This document shows positions 1 to 8,136 of a stretch of DNA of 64,000 bases, one piece after another. Origin of the DNA: Buttiauxella sp049686335 (GTDB taxonomy: Bacteria; Pseudomonadota; Gammaproteobacteria; Enterobacterales; Enterobacteriaceae); the NCBI RefSeq assembly GCF_049686335.1, contig NZ_JBAVHX010000025.1:1-64000 (forward strand). Reading direction: 5' to 3'. Below the pieces are notes generated by a model. That model was given only the letters and a program-made list of their open reading frames with translations, had not been told where the DNA came from and did not search any database. How positions within the stretch are numbered: the stretch's first letter is position 1; each line of letters starts with the position of its first letter. The position numbers and the translations under genes are program-made.

Positions 1-28
1 ATATTACGTTTTCCTCTTTCAGAGTCAA
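1..28 (-). promoter_or_regulatory. rRNA operon promoter P2
   Basis: On the minus strand a TTGACT -35 (complement of 23-28) and a TAATAT -10 (complement of 1-6) are separated by 16 bases. They sit in the conserved context AAATGCTTGACTCTG known from enteric rrn P2 promoters. The transcript would run leftward out of the window, so the rRNA genes themselves are not visible. The position directly downstream of murI is the same as for rrnB in E. coli. Confidence 0.85.
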
Positions 29-99
29 GCATTTATTTTCGCTTTTCGTCTGACTGACGGGCCGGTTTGTAAGCCGTTGTGCCGTGTCAGTGGAGGCGC

Positions 100-170
100 A
101 GTATAGGGATTTTCTGGGAGCTGACAACCCCTATTTTCAATTTTTATTTCAACCGTCGTTTTTTTATTCA
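100..170 (-). promoter_or_regulatory. rRNA operon promoter P1 with UP element
   Basis: On the minus strand a TTGTCA -35 (complement of 122-127) and a TATACT -10 (complement of 100-105) are separated by 16 bases. They are followed by the GC-rich discriminator GCGCC and the sequence CCACTGACACGG typical of enteric rrn P1. The minus-strand bases just upstream of the -35 (128-170) are rich in A and T runs, as expected for an alpha-CTD-binding UP element. Fis sites, if present, would fall inside the end of murI; I did not try to place them. Such promoters are known to be growth-rate and ppGpp controlled. Confidence 0.85.
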
Positions 171-1030
171 AAATCGCCGGAAACTGGCAGTTTTTCTAGC
201 GTTGGAAAGCCATAACGCTGCAAAACGGGCGTTAATTGTGCAATCTCAGGCGTTAACCCCATACAGAAAGCAATATTCTCATCCGCAGATGTTGCATCCG
301 GAGATTCATGCTCCAGGAGCCATACAGTACGGCGAGCAATCGCAGCACCTGAATCTATCAACCTTGTGCCTTCAGGAAGGACTTGCAGCAACTCTTCTTC
401 TAATAGAGGGAAATGGGTGCAACCTAATACGACTGTATCTGGCGGCTCCTTCATTCGTAGCCACGGTCGAAGAATCTTGCGCAGTTCCTCAAGGTCAACA
501 GGCTGACCATGTAACTTGGCTTCTGCTAATTCCACCAGTTCTGCCGAGCCGAGCATTTCGATTTTGCATTCCGATGCAAAGCGCGCCACCAGCTCATGCG
601 TATAAGGACGGCGAACCGTACCGCGTGTCGCCAGTAAACCCACAACACCATTAGTCGTCAAACGCGCAGCAGGTTTAATCGCAGGAACAACGCCTACAAC
701 AGGGAAGGCGAATTTTTCTCGCAGAGCGGGGAGCGAAACGGTACTCGCAGTATTACAGGCGATGATGGCGAGGGCGAGTGGGTAACGTTCCTGAACCGCA
801 GTAACAATTTCTACTACGCGCTCAACAATGAACTCTTCGCTTTTCTCGCCGTAGGGGAAAGCTACGTTATCGAAAGCATAGATATAGTGCAGGTCAGGCA
901 AAAGCTGCCGGACTTCATCATACACAGAGAGCCCACCGACACCGGAGTCAAAAACCAGTACGGTGGGACGTGTATTAGAAGGTATAGCTGCCAGAGAGGT
1001 AGTATTCCCGTCCTGGGGTTTGATAGCCAT
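164..1030 (-). CDS. murI: Glutamate racemase MurI
   Basis: Cytoplasmic enzyme that converts L-glutamate to D-glutamate for peptidoglycan precursors. The 288-residue protein matches the E. coli enzyme along its length. The two catalytic cysteines are visible in ACNTAS (Cys92) and GCTHFP (Cys204), and the substrate loop FDSGVGG lies near residue 27. The start was set at MAIKPQDG, which matches the known N-terminus; an in-frame upstream ATG would add 15 unrelated residues. Its first 56 bases overlap the end of btuB, so translation of the two is probably coupled, as in E. coli. The rrn promoters lie just downstream. Confidence 0.97.
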   Translation of the reverse strand: MAIKPQDGNTTSLAAIPSNTRPTVLVFDSGVGGLSVYDEVRQLLPDLHYIYAFDNVAFPYGEKSEEFIVERVVEIVTAVQERYPLALAIIACNTASTVSLPALREKFAFPVVGVVPAIKPAARLTTNGVVGLLATRGTVRRPYTHELVARFASECKIEMLGSAELVELAEAKLHGQPVDLEELRKILRPWLRMKEPPDTVVLGCTHFPLLEEELLQVLPEGTRLIDSGAAIARRTVWLLEHESPDATSADENIAFCMGLTPEIAQLTPVLQRYGFPTLEKLPVSGDFE

Positions 1031-2846
1031 AAACCGTCTCGTAATCTTTATCGAACAGGTTGGCGATTCTACCACGAACGGTTAACTGAGAGGTGACTGG
1101 ATATGAAGCGGCAACATCAACTGTGCTGTAACTCGGCAAAATTTGCTGAGTCGGGTTATAAGCAGAGGTGTTGTTGTCATAGCGTTTTCCGTAATACTGC
1201 CACGCGATATCCATATTCAGGTTAAACATAGTCCAGTCGAGCTGGTACTTTGCCTGGCGCTTTGCGCGACGAGCCAGCACTTCATCATTCTGGTCATCAC
1301 GTGGATCCATATATTGCAGCGTGACCTTATGAGTAAAGATGCCAGTATCAACGCTCCCCGTCCATTCAACTCCTTTAATGGTCGCAGACTTGATGTTGTC
1401 ATAAGCTCCATCATAGGTGACCGGATCGGAATAATAGGTAATCAGGTTATCAATCGTGTAGTGATAAGCCGACAGGCGCCAGTCCACTGGCCCGGTCAAA
1501 CCTTCAAGCCCTGCTTCCCATTGTTTGGACTCTTCTGGTTTCAGGTTTGGATTTGAGTCGATACCAAAGCGCGTCGAACCGTACTGCTGCCCCAGAGATG
1601 GCGCAAGGAAGCCTGTACCGTAAGAAACCGTTGCGCGATACCCTTCAACAAACTCCCAGCCTGCCGCCGTCTGCCATGTACCGTGCCAGCCGAATTGCTC
1701 GTCATGATCTTCACGACCTGAGGCTTCTAACGTCACATCCCCAAACTGCTGCTGCCCACTCAGATAGACGCCAGTGTTGTCGCGCTTATAGCTATCAGAC
1801 ATCGCGGTGTCTGAAGAGGTCAGACGCTGTTGCTGCCAGTCCACTCCAGCACTGATAGAACCATTCCCCACAAGGAAGTTGTTACCCCATTGGATATTGC
1901 TCTGGGTCATACGGTCGAGCGTGGTGCCATCGTTATAGCGGCCATACTCGCTGCTATAGTTGTAGTCCTTCACTTTTTGATAGCTTGCCAACAGCTGCGA
2001 AGAGTAGATCCCGGAATGAAAACGCAGGCCTGCATCGTAGTTCTGGTTATAGAGTTGATGCTCATCGGCGCTATACGCTGGCGTATAAGGAGGCGCACCT
2101 AAATCGTAATCACTGTTGTTGGTGTAGCCATAGGTACGGAAGAAGCCATCAAACTCATCGCTAAATTTGTGCTCAAGACCCGCCCAATAACTTTTGCTGC
2201 GGTAGCCATCGCTGTCGTTATCACCGCTATAAGTTGAGTGCGGCTGCACGTTGAAGCCTTTGGTGGATTCATAAGCACCAGAAACGGTCGCCACCGTATC
2301 ACCAAAACGTTTACGCAAAGTACCATCGTATTGCTGGTAGCTATTCGAACCGACACCGGCGTTGATCTGCGATTTTTCTTCATCGGTCTGGGTGATGATA
2401 TTCACCACACCACCAATCGCACCGGAACCATAAACGGCAGAGCGCGGGCCACGAATGTATTCCACTCGCTGCACTAAAGAGATAGGAATTTGGCTAACGT
2501 CAGAGGTATTGGATATGCCAGGACGCGCAAGCGGAACGCCATCCACCAGCACTAATACATGGCTGGCGCTCGTTCCGCGAACAAACATAGAGGAGCTCTG
2601 CCCCAAACCGCCGTACTGCACAATATCGACACCCGGTAAACGACGCATCACATCATTGAGTGACTTTGCCTGCCATTGGTCGATCTCTTCCCGGGTAACG
2701 ATATCGGTTGGAGCCAGAACAGTATTCACCGGTTGCTGAAAACGATTTGCTGTTACCACCAGGTTTTCTTCAGAATTGCTGTCTTGCGCCCAGCCTGAAA
2801 AAGCCGTTACGGACAGAGCCGTAAGCAGCGAAAGTTTTTTTACCAT
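975..2846 (-). CDS. btuB: TonB-dependent vitamin B12 outer-membrane receptor BtuB
   Basis: Outer-membrane beta-barrel that imports cobalamin using TonB energy. The 623-residue precursor begins MVKKLSLLTALSVTAFSGWAQ, a typical signal peptide, followed by the TonB box within ENLVVTA. The plug domain carries RRLPGVDI and VDGVPLARPG, and RVEYIRGPRSAVYG closes the plug. The barrel ends in LSGSYTF with the C-terminal Phe needed for BAM recognition. An in-frame ATG one codon upstream is an equal start. Loop sequences differ a lot from E. coli BtuB while the periplasmic side is conserved, which is normal for a phage and colicin receptor. It is preceded by a cobalamin riboswitch and overlaps murI. Confidence 0.96.
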   Translation of the reverse strand: MVKKLSLLTALSVTAFSGWAQDSNSEENLVVTANRFQQPVNTVLAPTDIVTREEIDQWQAKSLNDVMRRLPGVDIVQYGGLGQSSSMFVRGTSASHVLVLVDGVPLARPGISNTSDVSQIPISLVQRVEYIRGPRSAVYGSGAIGGVVNIITQTDEEKSQINAGVGSNSYQQYDGTLRKRFGDTVATVSGAYESTKGFNVQPHSTYSGDNDSDGYRSKSYWAGLEHKFSDEFDGFFRTYGYTNNSDYDLGAPPYTPAYSADEHQLYNQNYDAGLRFHSGIYSSQLLASYQKVKDYNYSSEYGRYNDGTTLDRMTQSNIQWGNNFLVGNGSISAGVDWQQQRLTSSDTAMSDSYKRDNTGVYLSGQQQFGDVTLEASGREDHDEQFGWHGTWQTAAGWEFVEGYRATVSYGTGFLAPSLGQQYGSTRFGIDSNPNLKPEESKQWEAGLEGLTGPVDWRLSAYHYTIDNLITYYSDPVTYDGAYDNIKSATIKGVEWTGSVDTGIFTHKVTLQYMDPRDDQNDEVLARRAKRQAKYQLDWTMFNLNMDIAWQYYGKRYDNNTSAYNPTQQILPSYSTVDVAASYPVTSQLTVRGRIANLFDKDYETVYGYQTPGREYYLSGSYTF

Positions 2847-2849
2847 CAT

Positions 2850-3085
2850 TTTTAATAAGCATCCGCTTTCAAATAAGGATGCCGCAGACATAACCGATAG
2901 CACGCGATAGTTATGCAGATTGCGACGTATACCGGCAGGTCTTCGGGCTTGGATGTGTTTTACGGATCCGGATGATGACTTCCCACTTTTATAAGCAGTG
3001 TCTGCATATTGCACTCATCCCACAATTCCTTACCGCTGCGCGTCAGCCCCAGAATTACACTGGGTTCCCTTTTAACTCATATAAA
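2850..3085 (-). promoter_or_regulatory. Cobalamin (AdoCbl) riboswitch in the btuB leader
   Basis: The minus-strand leader of btuB contains the conserved elements of the B12 aptamer: GGGAACCCAGTG near the 5' side, GGGGCTGACGCGCAGCGGTAA, the GACACTG segment, GTGGGAAGTCATCATCC, and the 3' B12-box-like CCAAGCCCGAAGACCTGCCGG ending near 2932. The remaining bases to the btuB start form the expression platform, with GGATGC near the start codon. By analogy with E. coli btuB, adenosylcobalamin binding should hide the ribosome-binding site and lower BtuB synthesis. Confidence 0.9.
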
Positions 3086-3155
3086 AAGAGGCCGGAATCG
3101 CTATGCTACGATTTTGTTAATAAGTTTGTCTAGAAACATCAAAATGCAACAGCAC

Positions 3156-3183
3156 TGGACATCACGTGCCTATTCCCTACAAT
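3156..3183 (+). promoter_or_regulatory. Probable trmA promoter
   Basis: TGGACA (3156-3161) and TACAAT (3178-3183) are 16 bases apart, followed by a GC-rich CGCCGCG discriminator. The E. coli trmA promoter is known to resemble rrn P1 promoters and to follow growth rate, and the short spacer plus GC-rich discriminator fit that. No start site is mapped here. Confidence 0.55.
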
Positions 3184-3219
3184 CGCCGCGTAGTTTGACT
3201 TCATTAACAGGTAGGCGCT

Positions 3220-4320
3220 ATGACCCCCGAACATCTCCCAATTGAACAGTACGACGCGCAACTGGCCGAAAAAGTCGCCCGCTTGCAAAGCATGATGGCC
3301 CCTTTTGCGGCACCCGCGCCGGAGGTGTTTCGCTCGCCGGTCAGCCATTACCGGATGCGTGCTGAATTCCGCATCTGGCACGATGAAGACGACCTGTACC
3401 ACATCATGTTTGACCAGCAAACCAAACAGCGTATTCGGGTCAATAGCTTCCCGGCTGCGAGTTCGCTGATCAACGCGCTGATGCCTGCCATGCTCGACGG
3501 TGTTCGTTACATCCCTGCCCTACGCCATAAACTTTTCCAGATTGATTATCTGACGACCATCAGCAACCAGGCGGTGGTTTCCCTGCTTTATCATCGCAAG
3601 CTGGGGGAAGAGTGGCAGCAGCATGCTGAAACACTCCGCGACAATCTGCGCGCGCAGGGTTTCAACGTTCATTTAATTGGTCGCGCCACCAAAACTAAGA
3701 TTGAGCTTGATCAGGACTTTATTGACGAACGTTTAACCGTGGCCGGTAAAGAGATGATTTATCGCCAGGTTGAGAACAGCTTTACTCAGCCTAATGCGGC
3801 GATGAATGTTCATATGCTGGAATGGGCGCTGGATGCGACGCAAGGTTCTAAAGGCGACCTGCTGGAACTGTACTGCGGCAATGGCAACTTCTCGCTGGCT
3901 CTGGCACGTAATTTCAATCAAGTTTTAGCGACGGAAATTGCCAAACCTTCTGTTGCTGCGGCGCAATACAACATTGCCGCAAACCAAATCGATAACGTAC
4001 AAATTATCCGTATGGCAGCGGAAGAGTTTACTCAGGCGATGAATGGCGTGCGCGAGTTTAACCGCCTGAAAGGTATCGATCTGAAAAGCTATCAGTGCGA
4101 AACCATTTTTGTCGATCCCCCTCGCAGTGGTCTGGATGCTGACACCGTGAAAATGGTACAGGCGTATCCGCGCATCCTTTATATCTCCTGCAACCCGCAA
4201 ACACTTTGCGAGAACCTGGAAACATTGAGCGAAACCCATAACGTGTCACGCCTGGCGCTATTCGACCAATTCCCGTACACGCACCATATGGAATGCGGCG
4301 TGTGGCTAACACGCAAATAG
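3220..4320 (+). CDS. trmA: tRNA (uracil-5-)-methyltransferase TrmA
   Basis: Makes the ribothymidine (m5U) at position 54 of tRNAs, using S-adenosylmethionine. The 366-residue length equals E. coli TrmA, and the start MTPEHLPIEQYDAQLAEKV matches its N-terminus. The SAM-binding motif ELYCGNGNFSLALA, the DPPRSG motif and the catalytic cysteine in YISCNPQTL (near residue 324) are all present. It is divergent from btuB and followed by a strong terminator. Confidence 0.97.
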   Translation: MTPEHLPIEQYDAQLAEKVARLQSMMAPFAAPAPEVFRSPVSHYRMRAEFRIWHDEDDLYHIMFDQQTKQRIRVNSFPAASSLINALMPAMLDGVRYIPALRHKLFQIDYLTTISNQAVVSLLYHRKLGEEWQQHAETLRDNLRAQGFNVHLIGRATKTKIELDQDFIDERLTVAGKEMIYRQVENSFTQPNAAMNVHMLEWALDATQGSKGDLLELYCGNGNFSLALARNFNQVLATEIAKPSVAAAQYNIAANQIDNVQIIRMAAEEFTQAMNGVREFNRLKGIDLKSYQCETIFVDPPRSGLDADTVKMVQAYPRILYISCNPQTLCENLETLSETHNVSRLALFDQFPYTHHMECGVWLTRK

Positions 4321-4324
4321 CAAA

Positions 4325-4348
4325 ACGGACGCCTCGGCGTCCGTTTTT
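4325..4348 (+). terminator. trmA rho-independent terminator
   Basis: A GC-rich inverted repeat, ACGGACGCC and GGCGTCCGT, is followed by a run of T. It lies five bases after the trmA stop and converges on yijD. Confidence 0.85.
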
Positions 4349-4365
4349 GTTTCTGGCTCAGCTAA

Positions 4366-4722
4366 TTATTCAGCGACCTGCGATTTACGCGCGCGGACTT
4401 TAAAACCAATCCAGAACAACAGAGCGACTGAAAGCACCGCTGGCAAGAAGTTAGAACCAATCGCCGGATATTCAGCACGCACAACCGCGCTATACAGCAA
4501 TACACCCAACACGAAACACGCGGCGGCAATACTTGGCAAACCCACCGGCATGGTGCGGTTTTGATAGCGTTGATGCAGACAGTACACGGTCAGCACCAGC
4601 GCGATAATTGGAAAAATGGAAAATGGCACCACCGAGCTAAACACCGCGGCAAACGTACCGTTTATCGCAAGGCCTGCAATAAACGCTAACCCGAGCGTAC
4701 CTCTATCTTGTAACTGTTTCAT
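4366..4722 (-). CDS. yijD: Inner-membrane protein YijD (DUF1422 family)
   Basis: Small 118-residue membrane protein, one residue shorter than E. coli YijD. Four hydrophobic segments are visible: LGLAFIAGLAINGTFAAVF, FSIFPIIALVLTVYCL, LPSIAAACFVLGVLLYSAV and FLPAVLSVALLFWIGF. The C-terminus is basic. It follows fabR with a 10-base gap and is almost certainly co-transcribed with it. No function is established for the family; a role tied to membrane lipids is only suggested by the operon partner. Confidence 0.9.
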   Translation of the reverse strand: MKQLQDRGTLGLAFIAGLAINGTFAAVFSSVVPFSIFPIIALVLTVYCLHQRYQNRTMPVGLPSIAAACFVLGVLLYSAVVRAEYPAIGSNFLPAVLSVALLFWIGFKVRARKSQVAE

Positions 4723-4732
4723 TGCTCTTCCT

Positions 4733-5377
4733 TCACTCTTCAGATAGTTGAGCTAATGCCATTTTTTCTTGCTCCCGGCGATACCAGTAATACGCACCTT
4801 TAGAAATCATGCGCAACTGAAGCACCAGACGCTCTTCAAGCTGACGACGTTGATCGGCATCAACGTCCAACGCTTCGGCACCAGCACTAAAGACAATCGT
4901 AACCATCGCTTCTGCCTGCGCCTCAGTAAAGCTGCGCGGCATGCGATTTTCGAGTTCCAGATAGTCAGCAAGTTCCGCAATAAAGTGCTGAATTTCACGC
5001 GCGACGGCGGCACGGAATGCGGCTGACGTTCCAGAACGTTCACGCAACAACAAACGGAACGCGTTGGGATTATTACCGATAAATTCCATAAATGTTGAGA
5101 CGGAAGTACGAATTACGCTCCCGCCTTTGGCAATTCTTTGACGAGCCTGGCGCATTAACTGGCGCAGCATCAGGCCGCTCTCGTCGACCATCGTCAGCCC
5201 AAGCTCATCAACGTCACGGAAATGGCGATAAAACGATGTTGGCGCAATACCCGCCTCACGAGCGACCTCGCGCAAACTCAGGCTGGCAAAACTCCGTTCA
5301 GCACTTAACTGGCTAAACGCGGCTTCTACCAGAGAACGCCTGGTTCTTTCTTTTTGTTGCGCTCTTACACCCATCAT
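4733..5377 (-). CDS. fabR: TetR-family fatty-acid regulator FabR
   Basis: Repressor of fabA and fabB that sets the ratio of unsaturated to saturated fatty acids in the membrane. The 214 residues begin with MMGVRAQQKERTRRSLVEAA, the first helix of a TetR-type DNA-binding domain, and the recognition helix is in GIAPTSFYRHFRDVDELG. Residues up to about 180 are nearly identical to E. coli FabR; the last dozen differ. It is the first gene of fabR-yijD and is divergent from sthA. Confidence 0.96.
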   Translation of the reverse strand: MMGVRAQQKERTRRSLVEAAFSQLSAERSFASLSLREVAREAGIAPTSFYRHFRDVDELGLTMVDESGLMLRQLMRQARQRIAKGGSVIRTSVSTFMEFIGNNPNAFRLLLRERSGTSAAFRAAVAREIQHFIAELADYLELENRMPRSFTEAQAEAMVTIVFSAGAEALDVDADQRRQLEERLVLQLRMISKGAYYWYRREQEKMALAQLSEE

Positions 5378-5570
5378 GTTGCCTGAATCTCTTAAATCGA
5401 AACCGCACTATACCAGAGATTAACTTAACTGGTTTTATACGGGATCGTGAATGATTGTTTACGCGACCTTCCTCGCGTTACGCAGCAAAAAGCACAACGA
5501 CAATTGGGTTATCACGGCGTTGATGTTACCATCGTGTTGCTTTTATGTATAAGAACAGGTAAGCCTTACC

Positions 5571-6971
5571 ATGTCACACACCTACGATTATGACGCAATA
5601 GTAATTGGTTCCGGCCCAGGCGGCGAAGGCGCTGCAATGGGGCTGGTGAAACTTGGAGCAAGGGTAGCCGTCGTCGAGCGCTACCATAATGTGGGTGGCG
5701 GTTGTACTCACTGGGGAACCATCCCCTCGAAAGCCCTCCGCCACGCAGTTAGCCGCATTATCGAATTTAATCAAAACCCTCTATACAGCGACCACACTCA
5801 TCTTCTCCGTTCTTCCTTCGCCGACATTCTTAATCACGCCGACAGCGTTATTAATCAACAAACACGCATGCGCCAGAGCTTCTATGAGCGCAACCGCTGT
5901 GAGATGTTGCAGGGCGATGCACGTTTTGTAGATGAACACACTATTTCACTGGAATGCCACGATGGTTCAGTGGAGATGATCACCGCTGAGAAATTCCTGA
6001 TTGCTTGCGGCTCAAGGCCTTACCGTCCGCCAGAAGTCGACTTCAGCCATCCACGCGTGTACGACAGCGATTCGATTCTCAATCTGCATCATGAACCACG
6101 CCACGTCATTATTTATGGTGCGGGGGTGATTGGTTGCGAATACGCGTCAATTTTCCGTGGCATGAACGTCAAAGTTGATTTGATTAACACCCGCGATCGC
6201 CTGTTGGCGTTTCTCGATCAGGAGATGTCCGATTCGCTCTCCTACCACTTCTGGAACAGCGGCGTGGTCATTCGCCACAACGAAGAGTTCGAGAACATCG
6301 AAGGCGTGGAAGATGGCGTCATTGTTTCGCTGAAATCTGGCAAAAAAGTGAAAGCCGACTGCCTGCTATATGCCAACGGGCGTACCGGTAACACGGATTC
6401 ATTGTCACTGGAAAATGTCGGACTGGAAGCCGATGGACGCGGTCTGTTGAAGGTCAATAGCATGTACCAGACTGCGCAGCCGCACATTTACGCTGTGGGT
6501 GATGTCATTGGTTATCCAAGCCTGGCTTCAGCGGCTTACGATCAGGGTCGAATCGCGGCGCAAGCGATGGTCAAAGGCGAAGCGACTGCCCATCTGATTG
6601 AAGATATTCCAACGGGTATCTATACCATTCCGGAAATCAGTTCCGTCGGGAAAACTGAACAGCAGCTTACCTCGATGAAAGTGCCGTACGAAGTGGGACG
6701 CGCGCAGTTCAAGCACCTGGCTCGGGCACAGATAGTTGGAATGAACGTGGGTACGCTGAAAATTCTCTTCCATCGCGAGACGAAAGAGATTTTAGGTATT
6801 CACTGCTTCGGTGAGCGCGCGGCTGAGATTATTCACATCGGCCAGGCGATTATGGAGCAGAAAGGTGGCGGTAACACAATTGAGTACTTTGTTAACACCA
6901 CCTTCAACTACCCGACGATGGCGGAAGCCTATCGGGTTGCAGCACTAAACGGCTTAAACCGCCTGTTTTAA
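5571..6971 (+). CDS. sthA: Soluble pyridine nucleotide transhydrogenase SthA
   Basis: Cytoplasmic flavoprotein that moves reducing power between NADPH and NAD+. The length of 466 residues is that of E. coli SthA. The N-terminal FAD fold is seen in VIGSGPGGEGAAMG, and the second nucleotide fold in YGAGVIGCEYASIF. In place of the redox disulfide of dihydrolipoamide dehydrogenases it has GGGCTHWGTIPSK with a single Cys, which marks SthA. The C-terminal dimerisation domain contains GIHCFGERAAEIIHIGQA. Its last 18 bases overlap the end of the convergent oxyR gene. Confidence 0.97.
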   Translation: MSHTYDYDAIVIGSGPGGEGAAMGLVKLGARVAVVERYHNVGGGCTHWGTIPSKALRHAVSRIIEFNQNPLYSDHTHLLRSSFADILNHADSVINQQTRMRQSFYERNRCEMLQGDARFVDEHTISLECHDGSVEMITAEKFLIACGSRPYRPPEVDFSHPRVYDSDSILNLHHEPRHVIIYGAGVIGCEYASIFRGMNVKVDLINTRDRLLAFLDQEMSDSLSYHFWNSGVVIRHNEEFENIEGVEDGVIVSLKSGKKVKADCLLYANGRTGNTDSLSLENVGLEADGRGLLKVNSMYQTAQPHIYAVGDVIGYPSLASAAYDQGRIAAQAMVKGEATAHLIEDIPTGIYTIPEISSVGKTEQQLTSMKVPYEVGRAQFKHLARAQIVGMNVGTLKILFHRETKEILGIHCFGERAAEIIHIGQAIMEQKGGGNTIEYFVNTTFNYPTMAEAYRVAALNGLNRLF

Positions 6972-7871
6972 CGCTGGCTCAAAATGGCCATCCATGTGCG
7001 TACGGATGGCCTCTGCGAGTTGCTCATAGCGACCACGCAGTGGGGAACCCGGACGATAAACCAGGCCGATAGTACGGCGCGGTTCTGGTTTATAACACGG
7101 CAGATAAACGACACCATCCCGGCAGCGCTCATTCGGCACGGCCAGCGCGGGTAACAAGGTAATTCCGCTCCCAGCAGCCACCATGTTACGCAGCGTTTCA
7201 AGGCTGGTCGCACGGAAATGCGTATCTTCGTCAGCACCCGCTTCAAAGCAGAAACCCAGAGCCTGATCGCGCAGGCAATGCCCGTCTTCCAACATCAACA
7301 GCTTTTCACCTGCAAGATCCGACAATGGCACGCGATCGCGGTCTGCCCATGGGTGATCCTGGTAGATCGCCAGCATCATCGGCTCGTCGAATAACGGCAC
7401 TTCGATAAACGCTTCACTCTCTTTCACCAAAGCCAGAATCGCACAATCAAGCTTGCCGCTATCAAGCTGCGCGAGCAGTTGATGGGTTTGCGCTTCGTGA
7501 AGGTACATTTCTAGTTTGGGGAAAGTTTTGTGCAGCATCGGGATAATCTGCGGTAACAGATAAGGCCCAACCGTTGGGATCAAACCAATGTGCAGCGGTC
7601 CTGACATCGCTTCACCCTGTTGGCTGGCCATCTCTTTGAGGACTTTTACTTCGCGCAGAACGGTACGAGCCTGATCCACCAGCAGCAAACCCGCTTGAGT
7701 GAACAGGACTTTTCGGCTGGTGCGTTCAAGCAGCATCACACCGAGTTCATCTTCAAGTTTACGAATCTGACCGCTCAGCGTTGGCTGACTGACATGGCAG
7801 GCATCCGCTGCCCGACGAAAGTGACGATGTTCAGACAACGCCACCAGGTATTCAAGATCACGAATATTCAT
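6954..7871 (-). CDS. oxyR: Hydrogen-peroxide sensor and LysR-type regulator OxyR
   Basis: LysR-family transcription factor that senses peroxide through a disulfide and activates katG, oxyS, grxA and others. Of 305 residues, the first 60 form the winged helix-turn-helix (HVSQPTLSGQIRKLEDELG). The redox cysteines are in LEDGHCLRDQALGFCFEAG, corresponding to Cys199 and Cys208. The upstream region shared with oxyS carries OxyR half-site-like elements. Its regulon member katG is 9 kb away in this window. Confidence 0.98.
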   Translation of the reverse strand: MNIRDLEYLVALSEHRHFRRAADACHVSQPTLSGQIRKLEDELGVMLLERTSRKVLFTQAGLLLVDQARTVLREVKVLKEMASQQGEAMSGPLHIGLIPTVGPYLLPQIIPMLHKTFPKLEMYLHEAQTHQLLAQLDSGKLDCAILALVKESEAFIEVPLFDEPMMLAIYQDHPWADRDRVPLSDLAGEKLLMLEDGHCLRDQALGFCFEAGADEDTHFRATSLETLRNMVAAGSGITLLPALAVPNERCRDGVVYLPCYKPEPRRTIGLVYRPGSPLRGRYEQLAEAIRTHMDGHFEPALKQAV

Positions 7872-7884
7872 TCTCTATCCTCCG

Positions 7885-7960
7885 TCGCCATGATAGCCCA
7901 TGGCGATAGAAATCATAGCAATGAACGATTATCCCTATCAACCATTGATGGTAAATAATA
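7885..7960. promoter_or_regulatory. oxyR-oxyS intergenic OxyR-binding region
   Basis: Several ATAG and CTAT half-site elements occur between the divergent oxyR and oxyS genes: GATAG near 7891, CGATAG near 7905, CATAG near 7915 and CCCTATC near 7933. OxyR is known to bind here, repressing itself and, when oxidised, activating oxyS. A TAAATA -10-like element for oxyS lies near 7952. The exact binding register was not resolved. Confidence 0.65.
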
Positions 7961-7962
7961 GC

Positions 7963-8079
7963 CAGCAACAGCACAAACCATCCATGACCGTGGTTTTGCT
8001 ACAGGGACGACCTATATGCCTGAATAAGTACTGAAGCCAACGTGAGTTTTTTAGCGGACATTATGTCCGCTTTTTTTTA
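7963..8079 (+). ncRNA. oxyS: OxyS small regulatory RNA
   Basis: Peroxide-induced Hfq-dependent sRNA divergent from oxyR. The 3' half contains GAAGCCAACGTGA, which matches the E. coli OxyS loop and linker, followed by the terminator stem AGCGGACA-TTA-TGTCCGCT and eight T. The 5' half can form a stem from AAACCA and TGGTTT, but its sequence is diverged from E. coli. The 5' end is inferred from a -10-like element at about 7952 and could be several bases off. In E. coli, OxyS represses fhlA and rpoS translation; whether those pairings hold here was not tested. Confidence 0.78.
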
Positions 8080-8091
8080 TCCGTTAAAAAC

Positions 8092-8120
8092 AAAAAAACC
8101 TGGCACCAGACCAGGCTTTT
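8092..8120 (-). terminator. Terminator of the argCBGH operon
   Basis: On the minus strand AGCCTGGT-CTGGTG-CCAGGT is followed by a run of T, just downstream of argH. It lies back to back with the OxyS terminator. Confidence 0.8.
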
Positions 8121-8136
8121 CTTAGTGTGCAAAGAT

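Noticed and set aside
79..654. 191-codon open frame on the plus strand opposite murI
   Set aside because: It covers the rrn promoters and lies wholly antisense to the conserved murI gene; the protein has no recognisable domain.
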